NCBI GenBank assembly: GCA_964230255.1
Contig: CAXRGW010000137.1
Span: forward strand, 1 to 19,687
Length of the DNA stretch: 19,687 nucleotides
Source of the DNA: Alteromonas_E sp964230255
GTDB lineage: Bacteria; Pseudomonadota; Gammaproteobacteria; Enterobacterales; Alteromonadaceae
Direction of reading: 5' to 3'
Part shown: positions 1-6,494 of the stretch, in pieces
Position numbering within the stretch: position 1 is the first letter of the stretch
Layout of the letters: each line of letters begins with the position of its first letter
Notes under the pieces: generated by a model
What the model was told of the DNA's origin: nothing
Seen by the model: the letters and a program-made list of their open reading frames with translations, nothing else
The model's database searches: none
Translations under genes and position numbers: made by a program

Positions 1-272
1 CGAGGGTAGAGCGCTGGATAGTCAGGTTGCGGGACTATCGGCAATGCCGCTAGCAAATTACAAATGCGAATGGCACCTTCTGATAAATCACACTGCTGTT
101 GTTCCATGGCCATAGCTATAGTTTGAACACTTTGCGTAATACTATCGATACGCTTTTGTCGAGCCTGTTGTTGGCGCTCATTCTGTTGCTTTAATTGAAA
201 CAACAATTTTCCAGCATAGAAACCTAGGCTGGCGATAATGGTTAGGCCGAAAGCAATCAAAAGGATTTGCAT
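1..272 (-). CDS. DUF2489 family membrane-anchored protein, 3' truncated by the window edge
   Basis: The minus strand is open from an ATG at 270-272 to the window edge, giving about 90 residues. The N-terminus is a single hydrophobic segment (about residues 2-24), followed by a Gln/Lys/Arg-rich stretch that looks like a coiled coil. A motif reading QQCDLSEGAIRICNLL comes next, which is characteristic of DUF2489 proteins encoded next to yihI in Vibrio and Alteromonadales (recognised from memory). Its function is unknown. It is likely an inner-membrane protein with a cytoplasmic helical region. It starts 6 bases after the yihI stop codon, so the two genes are probably co-transcribed. The C-terminus lies outside the window. 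Confidence 0.75.
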   Translation of the reverse strand, partial: MQILLIAFGLTIIASLGFYAGKLLFQLKQQNERQQQARQKRIDSITQSVQTIAMAMEQQQCDLSEGAIRICNLLAALPIVPQPDYPALYP

Positions 273-278
273 ATTGTA

Positions 279-791
279 CTAGTCTTTGAAATCGTCAATA
301 CGGATAGCGTCTAACTGCGCAAAAGGATCAGTGCCCTGTTCTTCTTCACTTGCTTTAATACCAAGTAGTTCACACAGTATTTGATGTCTCTCGAGCTGAC
401 TATTAATCCAGGCTTGATCGTCGTCATTCAATACAGCGTCATCTTCTAGTTGATCAAGTAATCGGTTAAAGCGCTCGTTAGCCTCAAGGGCAGCTAGCTC
501 TTGTGCTGGCGTAGCGTATTTGCGCTTCTGGATTTTGTGTACTGGCTCGGCGCTTTCCTTAACCACCAGCGGTATCGGCTTTGTGCTGCCGACACGTTTG
601 TCGCTTATTGATTTTTGTTGACTTGGTACGTTAGCTTTGGTCTCGACATTGTGACGTGAGCCGGGTGACTTACCTTTGTGTTTCTTTACGCGCATGGATG
701 GCTGAGAACGCTGGGATTTGCCTTGTCCGTCTTTGGGTGTCTTAGCAGCGCCAATCGGCCCGCCTTTACGTGATTTTTTTGCTCGTGCCAT
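279..791 (-). CDS. yihI: Der GTPase-activating protein YihI
   Basis: This 170-residue protein begins MARAKKSRKGGPIGA, the typical lysine/arginine-rich start of YihI. The first ~95 residues are basic and low in complexity. The last ~75 are acidic and helical, with LAALEANERFNRLLDQLEDD and an acidic C-terminus. In E. coli, YihI stimulates the GTPase activity of the ribosome-assembly factor Der (EngA) and so tunes 50S biogenesis; the length matches that family. It lies between a methyltransferase gene upstream (32-base gap) and the DUF2489 gene downstream (6-base gap), all on the minus strand. No clear Shine-Dalgarno sequence precedes the ATG. The neighbourhood with engB, another ribosome-assembly GTPase gene, is as in enterobacteria. 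Confidence 0.88.
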   Translation of the reverse strand: MARAKKSRKGGPIGAAKTPKDGQGKSQRSQPSMRVKKHKGKSPGSRHNVETKANVPSQQKSISDKRVGSTKPIPLVVKESAEPVHKIQKRKYATPAQELAALEANERFNRLLDQLEDDAVLNDDDQAWINSQLERHQILCELLGIKASEEEQGTDPFAQLDAIRIDDFKD

Positions 792-823
792 TACTAATTG
801 AGTCGGGTGATATAATGCCGAGA

Positions 824-1468
824 TTATACCGCACCCTGTCGTTGCAACAAAACAACATCTGCACCAATGACTTCTAATGCAAATTGATCGCGCTTAGCTA
901 AATATTCGAACGTTTCTAAGTTGAAGAAGCTGACATGGGTTTGATCATTTTTATAGTGCCAGTTTGCGAACTTATCAAAAGACAACCAGCGTTTGGTCAT
1001 GATGACTAACAATCCGTTAGGTGCTAGTAATTGAAGCCATCGCTGCCATTCCTTAGCAGGGCTGTGAAAATGTTCGATTGCTTCCGTACTTATAATGAAA
1101 TCAAATCCTTGTGGTGGCCGGCGTGGTTGCTTTGGGCTAAATAGGGGATCATAGGTTTGCATTTCAAATCCGTCTTGTTCGAGTCGACGCGCAAGTACCG
1201 GGTTTGGTCCACATCCAAAATCAAGTCCAATAGCAGGCGCACAGATCCGATCCAACAAAGGTAATCGAGCACGGTCTAAAGATCTCAGGTAACCCAAGTC
1301 ATCATCATTGTTCTCATGCAGTTCATATTCTGCACGCTCAATGTTAACAGAAGGTAAAAATTCGGTAGGAACAAAAACTAACTGACACTCATTACAGCGC
1401 AAATAACGGCGTTTTTTATCGGTATAAAATAAGTCGACTTGGGTCGCTGAACAGAGCGGGCAGGGCAT
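824..1468 (-). CDS. Zinc-ribbon class I SAM-dependent methyltransferase
   Basis: This 214-residue protein has two parts. Residues 3-28 form a small zinc ribbon (CPLC at 3-6, CNEC at 25-28). A Rossmann methyltransferase domain follows, with SAM-binding motif I (GLDFGCGPNP, about residues 81-90), an acidic motif II region (YDPLF) and the STEAIEHF signature common in Methyltransf_23-type enzymes. The substrate cannot be told from sequence. Similar proteins occur beside yihI in marine gammaproteobacteria (from memory). The ATG at 1466-1468 lies only ~20 bases downstream of a rho-independent terminator for the sRNA candidate, and no Shine-Dalgarno is visible. The gene therefore either has its own short-leader promoter (an AT-rich TATAAA lies just upstream) or depends on read-through. 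Confidence 0.8.
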   Translation of the reverse strand: MPCPLCSATQVDLFYTDKKRRYLRCNECQLVFVPTEFLPSVNIERAEYELHENNDDDLGYLRSLDRARLPLLDRICAPAIGLDFGCGPNPVLARRLEQDGFEMQTYDPLFSPKQPRRPPQGFDFIISTEAIEHFHSPAKEWQRWLQLLAPNGLLVIMTKRWLSFDKFANWHYKNDQTHVSFFNLETFEYLAKRDQFALEVIGADVVLLQRQGAV

Positions 1469-1488
1469 TAAAATTTATAGACCGTCAG

Positions 1489-1524
1489 AAAAGAAAAAAG
1501 GTGAAAGCATTTAGCCATCACCTT
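1489..1524 (-). terminator. Rho-independent terminator of the CsrC-like sRNA
   Basis: On the minus strand AAGGTGA (1524-1518) pairs with TCACCTT (1504-1498) around a 13-base loop, and a T-rich tract (TTTTTTCTTTT) follows directly. It lies more than 275 bases past the cytochrome c4 stop codon, so it most likely ends a transcript started in the gap. Confidence 0.75.
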
Positions 1525-1730
1525 GTTTATGAGTGCCGTTTGACACTTCTCCCATTGAGCACTTCTGTGTGCTATATTACCATCCTGGTCACTCTACTTT
1601 TTATTGTTGTTCACAGAGTGATAATATTGTTTTGGGTCTTCCTGACACTTTATTGACTCTTCCAACCTTGAGATTTTGTTAACGGCTCATATTGTTTTTG
1701 GTCTTGGAGAGCGCGTTTAACCTCAGTTCG
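1489..1730 (-). ncRNA. csrC: Candidate CsrB/CsrC-type CsrA-sequestering sRNA
   Basis: The gap between cytochrome c4 and the methyltransferase holds a ~240-nt unit on the minus strand with a promoter-like start, GGA motifs and an intrinsic terminator. GGA motifs lie at 1663-1661, 1642-1640, 1585-1583 and 1552-1550. Two are exact CAGGANG elements: CAGGAAG (1644-1638), in the loop of GTC-AGGAA-GAC, and CAGGATG (1587-1581), in the loop of ACC-AGGAT-GGT. Other stems are CACTCT/AGAGTG (1620-1615 with 1595-1590) and AGCAC/GTGCT (1573-1569 with 1562-1558). E. coli csrC lies between yihA (engB) and yihI, the same neighbourhood; from memory it also contains TGTCAGGAAGAC and ends CCTTTTTTCTTT, both present here. 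Such RNAs titrate the translational regulator CsrA. Four GGA motifs is fewer than in enteric CsrC, and the 5' end is an estimate. The symbol is by synteny and motif only. Confidence 0.62.
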
Positions 1731-1736
1731 CAATGT

Positions 1737-1764
1737 AGAATACAGCAAAATTTTTTTATTACAA
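1737..1764 (-). promoter_or_regulatory. Predicted sigma-70 promoter of the CsrC-like sRNA
   Basis: On the minus strand a -35 element TTGTAA (1764-1759) is followed after 16 bases by a -10 element TATTCT (1742-1737), putting the start near 1730. The spacer is very A/T-rich. No convincing GacA/UvrY box (TGTAAG-N6-CTTACA) was found upstream; only TGTAA half-sites occur. Confidence 0.4.
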
Positions 1765-1800
1765 CTTTTTTACATAAAAAGATGACAACTTTTTGACGAC

Positions 1801-2436
1801 CTAATGTAAACCACTTAAATACTGAGAAAGAACTTCAATATCTTCGTCTGTTAAACGCGTTGCGATATCTCGCATCATACCGTTTAAATCGTTGTTGCGA
1901 TCGCCTTTACGAAACATTTCTAATTGTGATTTAGTGTAGTTTGCATGTTGGCCGCTAATATCTGGGAAATTAGCCAAGCCCATACCATTACCTCGTGGAC
2001 CATGACATGCGATACAAGCTGTAATACCGCGATCTGCATCACCGCCGCGATAAAGTGCTTCACCTGCTTCAATTATATTTTCTGGCGTTTCACCAGGCGT
2101 CATATCTTGGCTAGAGAAGTAGGCCGCAATGTCTAACATATCTTGTTCAGATAAACCGGCCGCGAAACCATTCATCACTGCGTTGTTTCGACCTTCAGCT
2201 CCGCCTGTTTGTGACGCAGTTTTAAAATTTTGTAATTGCTTGACCAAGTATGATGCGTGTTGACCGGCAATTTTAGGGTTTATGTCAATTATACTGTTAC
2301 CGTCGTTGCCGTGACAGGCCGCGCAGGCAGCTGACTTCGCTTTACCCGCTTCTGGGTCGCCAGCTGTAGTTTCTTGAGCAAACGCCGCGTTAGCCGAAAG
2401 AACAGCAAAGCAATATAGCAAACCAAGTTTTTTCAT
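1801..2436 (-). CDS. Diheme cytochrome c4
   Basis: This 211-residue secreted protein has a signal peptide (residues 1-20, cleavage likely after ANAAFA) and two CXXCH haem-attachment sites (CAACH at 38-42, CIACH at 141-145). They belong to two homologous class I cytochrome domains. Likely axial methionines follow in NAVMNGFAAGL (M88) and NGMMRDIATRL. The layout and length match cytochrome c4, a periplasmic electron carrier that donates electrons to terminal oxidases such as cbb3. The ATG is preceded by GGAAG at good spacing. It is transcribed divergently from engB across a 172-base gap, an arrangement also seen in Pseudomonas. No strong terminator follows its stop codon; only a weak A/T hairpin (AAAAAG/CTTTTT, around 1775-1794) lies before the sRNA promoter. 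Confidence 0.93.
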   Translation of the reverse strand: MKKLGLLYCFAVLSANAAFAQETTAGDPEAGKAKSAACAACHGNDGNSIIDINPKIAGQHASYLVKQLQNFKTASQTGGAEGRNNAVMNGFAAGLSEQDMLDIAAYFSSQDMTPGETPENIIEAGEALYRGGDADRGITACIACHGPRGNGMGLANFPDISGQHANYTKSQLEMFRKGDRNNDLNGMMRDIATRLTDEDIEVLSQYLSGLH

Positions 2437-2608
2437 AAATCATTTCTTCCACTGGTGAATTGTTACCCTAAAAGCGTGATAACATTGACATTTTACACGT
2501 TTCACACCACAGAAAAACCTTTTCCAAGGAAATGTGTAATATTTATTCGTCAATATAGATAAACTACACCTGTCAAAATCACTAAAGACAAATTTTTAAG
2601 AGCGACTA

Positions 2609-3211
2609 ATGACCTATTTTACTCAAGCCAAATTTGCATTGAGCGCACCTGACATAAAACATTTAGGGCCAGACTCTGGTGTTGAGGTAGCTTTTGCCGG
2701 ACGTTCAAACGCTGGCAAGAGCAGTGCACTAAATACTTTAACGCGACAAAAGAATTTAGCACGAACGAGTAAAACACCCGGACGTACGCAAATGATCAAT
2801 GTGTTTGAACTCGACGAACAAAGGCGCTTAATAGATTTACCTGGCTATGGGTATGCAAAAGTACCATTAGCAATGAAAAAGAAGTGGCAGCGAGCACTGG
2901 CTGAGTATTTACAGAAACGTGAATCACTCAAAGGTTTGGTTGTTTTGATGGATATACGGCACCCTTTCAAAGATTTAGATCAGGAACTCATTCACTGGGC
3001 TGTAGGCGCTCAGATACCAGTTTTGGCGCTACTAACCAAGGCTGATAAGTTGAAAAGTGGTAAACGCAAAGAGCAACTGATGTTCACTCAGGAAGCTGCT
3101 TTAGCATTTTGTGGTGACGTTACGGTGAAAACATTTTCTTCATTAAACCGTAATGGCTTACCTGACCTAGAAAGAACCCTCACTACTTGGCTTGGTCTAG
3201 AACAAGCTTAA
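2609..3211 (+). CDS. engB: Ribosome-biogenesis GTP-binding protein EngB (YihA/YsxC)
   Basis: This 200-residue TRAFAC-class GTPase is complete. It has the P-loop GRSNAGKSS (residues 31-39), the switch I region KTPGRTQ, the G3 motif DLPGYGYAKV, the G4 motif TKADKL and a G5-like SSLN near the end. EngB is an essential cytoplasmic GTPase needed for 50S subunit assembly. The length equals the usual family length (~195-215). It is convergent with polA, and a spf sRNA lies between them on the opposite strand. No T-tract terminator is visible on the plus strand after its stop, so its transcript may run antisense into the spf locus. The Shine-Dalgarno (AAGAG) is weak. Confidence 0.95.
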   Translation: MTYFTQAKFALSAPDIKHLGPDSGVEVAFAGRSNAGKSSALNTLTRQKNLARTSKTPGRTQMINVFELDEQRRLIDLPGYGYAKVPLAMKKKWQRALAEYLQKRESLKGLVVLMDIRHPFKDLDQELIHWAVGAQIPVLALLTKADKLKSGKRKEQLMFTQEAALAFCGDVTVKTFSSLNRNGLPDLERTLTTWLGLEQA

Positions 3212-3215
3212 CCTC

Positions 3216-3243
3216 AAAAAAAACCCCGCACTAATCGGCGGGG
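3216..3243 (-). terminator. Minus-strand rho-independent terminator beyond spf
   Basis: On the minus strand CCCCGC (3243-3238) pairs with GCGGGG (3229-3224) around an 8-base loop, followed by eight T residues (3223-3216). It ends just 4 bases past the engB stop codon, on the other strand. It may be a backup terminator for spf or polA transcripts, or the end of a separate RNA started in 3244-3326. No T run follows on the plus strand. Confidence 0.75.
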
Positions 3244-3326
3244 CAACAGGACTTCAGAGAAAACACACAAAAACCGTATAGTAGGAGTCATGCGGTTTCA
3301 AAAAGTTCAAAATTTTTTTCAGATAT

Positions 3327-3353
3327 AAAAAAACCCCAGCCAAATAGCTGGGG
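3327..3353 (-). terminator. Terminator of spf
   Basis: On the minus strand CCCCAGC (3353-3347) and GCTGGGG (3340-3334) form a 7-bp stem around TATTTG, followed by TTTTTTT. No other T-tract terminator lies between the polA stop and this site, so polA transcripts that read on would also end here. Confidence 0.85.
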
Positions 3354-3399
3354 TTAAAGCAAAGGTTGAAACACATATTTGTTAACCTCTGTACCCTAC
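3327..3399 (-). ncRNA. spf: Spot 42 sRNA (spf), short form
   Basis: Reading the minus strand from 3399, the RNA begins GTAGGGTACAGAGGTTAAC. Its first 15 bases equal the conserved 5' end of E. coli Spot 42 (recalled as GTAGGGTACAGAGGTAAG). A hairpin follows (AGGTT/AACCT and AACA/TGTT around AATATG). The 3' end is a terminator stem, CCCCAGC/GCTGGGG with loop TATTTG and seven T. The locus, directly downstream of polA and next to a convergent engB, is the same as in E. coli. Spot 42 is an Hfq-dependent regulator of catabolic and redox genes, repressed by cAMP-CRP in E. coli. The predicted length of ~73 nt is well below the 109 nt of E. coli because the central region is shorter. In Pseudomonas the equivalent locus encodes ErsA, but this 5' end is Spot 42-like. 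Confidence 0.85.
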
Positions 3400-3425
3400 C
3401 TTGTTAAGTTTAAATCAGGTAGGGT
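3393..3425. repeat. Inverted repeat linking the Spot 42 5' end to its own promoter
   Basis: ACCCTACCT (3393-3401) and AGGTAGGGT (3417-3425) form a perfect 9-bp inverted repeat with a 15-base centre. The left arm contains the conserved 5' end of Spot 42. The right arm lies in the -35/-10 spacer. Confidence 0.8.
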
Positions 3426-3434
3426 AAAATTCAA
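3407..3434 (-). promoter_or_regulatory. Predicted spf promoter
   Basis: TTGAAT (-35, 3434-3429) and TAAACT (-10, 3412-3407) are separated by 16 bases. The -10 ends 7 bases before the G at 3399 that matches the first base of Spot 42. A near-palindrome TGTAATTAAATTACA (3443-3457) is centred about 51 bases upstream of this start and could be an operator. Its 5-base centre does not fit the TGTGA-N6-TCACA spacing of CRP. Confidence 0.5.
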
Positions 3435-3482
3435 GTCTTTTTTGTAATTAAATTACATAAATGTATTGAAGCAACATTGTGC

Positions 3483-6251
3483 CTAGTGTGCCTCGTCCCA
3501 GTTGGATCCTTTACCAGCCACAACAATCAGCGGTACGGAGAGGGAAACGGCGGTTTCCATTGTCTTTGTGATTTCTTTTACATATTGCTCAACAAACTGT
3601 TCTTTAATTTCAAAAACGAGTTCATCGTGTACTTGCATGATCATATATACAGAATCTTGTGTCTGTTTACTTAGCCAGTCATCTACTGCAATCATCGCTA
3701 ATTTAATAATATCAGCAGCGGTACCTTGCATGGGAGCATTGATAGCAGCGCGCTCCGCTCCTTTGCGGCGTGCGCCATTGCTCGACTTTATATCTGGTAG
3801 ATACAATCGTCGCCCAAATACAGTGCTGACATAACCTGATTGTTTAGCGGCGTCGCGCGTATCTTCCATATACTGCAGAACACCGGGGTAGCGCTCAAAG
3901 TAGGTATCCATGTAAGTCTGCGCTTCATGCCGCGGTATGTTGAGCTGTTTGGCCAGTCCAAACGCAGACATGCCATAAATTAGACCGAAATTAATTGCTT
4001 TTGCACTGCGTCGCTGGTCGGTTGTTACCTCTTCTAATTCGACACCAAATACTTCTGCTGCTGTAGCGGCGTGAACATCTCGGCCGCTAGCAAAAGCCGA
4101 TTGCAGGCCTTGGTCGCCGGACAAGTGAGCCATAATCCGCAACTCAATTTGACTATAATCAGCGGCCACCATAAAGAACCCTTCACGTGGCACGAACGCT
4201 TGGCGTACGCGTCTTCCTTCAGGGGTTCGAATAGGAATATTCTGCAAGTTGGGGTCAGTTGAAGAAAGGCGGCCTGTCGCTGCGATGGCTTGATGGTATG
4301 ACGTATGCACTCGACCTGTTCGATGGTCAATCATCTTTGGTAGCTTGTCTGTATAAGTATTTTTCAGCTTACTGAGACCACGATACTCCATAATCATTTT
4401 TGGTAGTGGGTATTGTGCTGCTAGTTCTTGTAGTACTTCTTCAGAAGTGGAAGGTGCGCCCTTTGGCGTTTTTTTAACTACCGGCAACTCCATTTTTTCA
4501 AACAAAATATGCTGCAGTTGTTTAGGTGATCCCAAATTAAATGCTTCACCCGCTTCTTCATGGACCGCTTGCTCCAATTCGACGATTCGCGCAGCCAGGG
4601 TTTGTGATTGCTGATTTAACTGTTGGCTATCAATCAACACACCGGTTTGTTCCATTTTCGCCAACACCTGAATAAGCGGTTGTTCTATGGTTTCATAGAC
4701 TTGCTTTAGTTCATCCGTGCCCTGAAGTTTTGGCCATAGCGACTCATGTAGCGCGAAAGTCACTTCAGCATCTTCGGCTGCATAGGGCGCAGCCTCAGGT
4801 AAAGCAATCTGATTAAAGGTTAATTGTTTCGCACCTTTGCCCGCGATACTTTCAAACGAAATCGTTGCGTGACCTAAATGTGCTAAGGCCAAAGAATCCA
4901 TATCATGGCGTGTTGCAACACTATTGTGAATATATGATTCGAGCATGGTGTCGTACATTACACCGGTGAGCTTAATGCCATAGTTAGCTAACACATTCAT
5001 GTCATACTTTATGTGTTGACCAATTTTGCGTGGGCGCGGGTCTTCTAAAAATGGTTTTAATTGCGCGAGCACCCAATCTCTGTCGAGCTGTTCTGGCGCG
5101 CCAGGATAGTCATGAGCGACAGGAATATAGGCTGCTTCTCCACGCGCGGTACAAAGCGATATACCGACTAATTCAGCCTGCATGTAATCCAGGCTCGTGG
5201 TTTCCGTGTCTACGGCGATTAACTCCGCACTTTCTATCTTGGTGAGCCATTGTTTGAAAGTGGCTTCGTCTAGTACGGTAGTGTATTCGCCTTTGCTAAA
5301 CCCACCATCTACATTGGTGTCTTGGGCACTCTGGCTTTCCTCGGCCGGCGAAGTTGCATAATCCTCTTGGGTCGAAGCAACTTCTTGCGACCACCGCTTA
5401 AATTCATATTCAGCAAACAACTCGGCTAATTGTTGATTGTCAGGTTCGGTAGGCGCTAGAGATTCAGGACTGCAATCTAACTCTACGTCAAGGGCAATAG
5501 TGGCGAGTGTATAAGACAGCTTTGCCTGTTCTTCGTACTCAACCATTTTAGCGCCTAACGTTTTAGCGCCGCGGAATTCAAGTGCAGCAATTTTATCTAG
5601 ATTTGCATAGATATCATTAATCCCACCAATACCGTTGAGCAAGCCTTGGGCGCTTTTATCGCCGATACCAGGAACGCCCGGAATGTTATCTACTTTGTCG
5701 CCCTTCAGAGCGAGGAAGTCGATGATCAATTCTGGAGGCACACCGAACTTTTGATTAACACCCTCAATATCCATAATTTGATTGTTCATGGTGTTGATTA
5801 AGGTCACGTGTTGGTTAACCAGCTGAGCCATGTCTTTGTCCCCAGTACTGATCAGAGTATTTATGCCTCTTTGTGATGCTTGCTGGGCAAGGGTACCAAT
5901 TACATCGTCGGCTTCGACATTTGGCTCAACAATAATCGGCAAGCCCATTGCTTTGATAATCGCGTGGAGCGGCGCAATTTGGCTGCGTAATTCGTCCGGC
6001 ATGGGTGGACGGTTAGCCTTGTAGTCTGGGTAAATATCATCTCTAAATGTTTTGCCTTTAGCATCGAATACCACTGCAATATGCGTGGGTTGGTATTCCT
6101 TAATCAGGCTTTTCAGCATGTTGATAACACCATAGATGGCACCAGTGTCTTGACCCTTAGAATTAGTCAGTGGTGGCATCCCGTGGAACGCACGAAAAAG
6201 GTAAGAGGAACCATCTACCAAGATGAAAGGCGGTTTACTTGCATTCGACAT
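3483..6251 (-). CDS. polA: DNA polymerase I
   Basis: The start is taken as the ATG at 6249-6251 (MSNASKPPFILVDGSSYLFRAF), preceded by GGGAA at 8 bases. The frame is open 42 codons further upstream, but that stretch is not conserved polA sequence. The 922-residue protein compares with 928 in E. coli. It has a 5'-3' exonuclease domain (about residues 5-300, with YPDYKANR and GDKVDNIPGVPGIG), a 3'-5' exonuclease domain with the metal-binding DTETTSLD (about residue 350) and a C-terminal polymerase domain. The polymerase has motif A DYSQIELRIMAHLSGD, motif B RRSAKAINFGLIYGMS and motif C QVHDELVFE. All three activities look intact. It replaces RNA primers in Okazaki fragments and fills repair gaps. 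It is convergent with engB and divergent from trkH. The spf sRNA follows it on the same strand. Confidence 0.96.
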   Translation of the reverse strand: MSNASKPPFILVDGSSYLFRAFHGMPPLTNSKGQDTGAIYGVINMLKSLIKEYQPTHIAVVFDAKGKTFRDDIYPDYKANRPPMPDELRSQIAPLHAIIKAMGLPIIVEPNVEADDVIGTLAQQASQRGINTLISTGDKDMAQLVNQHVTLINTMNNQIMDIEGVNQKFGVPPELIIDFLALKGDKVDNIPGVPGIGDKSAQGLLNGIGGINDIYANLDKIAALEFRGAKTLGAKMVEYEEQAKLSYTLATIALDVELDCSPESLAPTEPDNQQLAELFAEYEFKRWSQEVASTQEDYATSPAEESQSAQDTNVDGGFSKGEYTTVLDEATFKQWLTKIESAELIAVDTETTSLDYMQAELVGISLCTARGEAAYIPVAHDYPGAPEQLDRDWVLAQLKPFLEDPRPRKIGQHIKYDMNVLANYGIKLTGVMYDTMLESYIHNSVATRHDMDSLALAHLGHATISFESIAGKGAKQLTFNQIALPEAAPYAAEDAEVTFALHESLWPKLQGTDELKQVYETIEQPLIQVLAKMEQTGVLIDSQQLNQQSQTLAARIVELEQAVHEEAGEAFNLGSPKQLQHILFEKMELPVVKKTPKGAPSTSEEVLQELAAQYPLPKMIMEYRGLSKLKNTYTDKLPKMIDHRTGRVHTSYHQAIAATGRLSSTDPNLQNIPIRTPEGRRVRQAFVPREGFFMVAADYSQIELRIMAHLSGDQGLQSAFASGRDVHAATAAEVFGVELEEVTTDQRRSAKAINFGLIYGMSAFGLAKQLNIPRHEAQTYMDTYFERYPGVLQYMEDTRDAAKQSGYVSTVFGRRLYLPDIKSSNGARRKGAERAAINAPMQGTAADIIKLAMIAVDDWLSKQTQDSVYMIMQVHDELVFEIKEQFVEQYVKEITKTMETAVSLSVPLIVVAGKGSNWDEAH

Positions 6252-6340
6252 TAAATATATTCCCAAATTGAACGACGTTAGGATGCCATATTTAGAGGTG
6301 ATAAACCACGCGTGTAGAAGTTGTTCAAATAGTCGAAATC

Positions 6341-6349
6341 TGTGGATAA
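6341..6349 (-). promoter_or_regulatory. DnaA box (perfect TTATCCACA)
   Basis: TGTGGATAA on the plus strand is TTATCCACA on the minus strand, the high-affinity E. coli DnaA box. It lies about 90 bases upstream of the polA start codon. Confidence 0.55.
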
Positions 6350-6485
6350 GTCTGTGATTAAGCCTTGAAACACGCACTAAAAGATTGAGGTCTACATGTA
6401 TTGAATGCGCCTCATGCTTTTGTTTTACAATACTTTTTTGCGTTTAGGCTAAAAGAAGGGAATCCAAATTGTTGTTTTTTTATCC

Positions 6486-6494
6486 TGTGGAAAA
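6486..6494 (-). promoter_or_regulatory. DnaA-box-like site (TTTTCCACA)
   Basis: TGTGGAAAA on the plus strand reads TTTTCCACA on the minus strand and fits TTWTNCACA. It has the same orientation as the perfect box 145 bases away and lies beside a T-rich tract. Confidence 0.4.

Noticed and set aside
1743..1800. GacA/UvrY-type activator box upstream of the CsrC-like RNA
   Set aside because: Only TGTAA half-sites in direct orientation were found; the TGTAAG-N6-CTTACA palindrome is absent.
3290..3328. A 12-codon reading frame (AGGAGTC-ATG...TAA) between engB and spf
   Set aside because: It has a neat ribosome-site-like AGGAG but is too short, without conservation data, and lies in a hairpin region. 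It is likely chance.
3502..3834. Plus-strand frame of 110 codons opposite polA, and similar antisense frames elsewhere (for example 11497-11862 opposite fmt, 18529-18891 opposite the AFG1 gene)
   Set aside because: These are shadows of well-supported genes on the other strand. They show no recognisable domain and have no ribosome site or context of their own.
6252..6377. An in-frame 42-codon N-terminal extension of PolA
   Set aside because: The extension has no polA homology, the family starts at the MSNASKPPFILVDG region, and that ATG has a good GGGAA ribosome site. The extension also covers the DnaA box, which suits a leader better.
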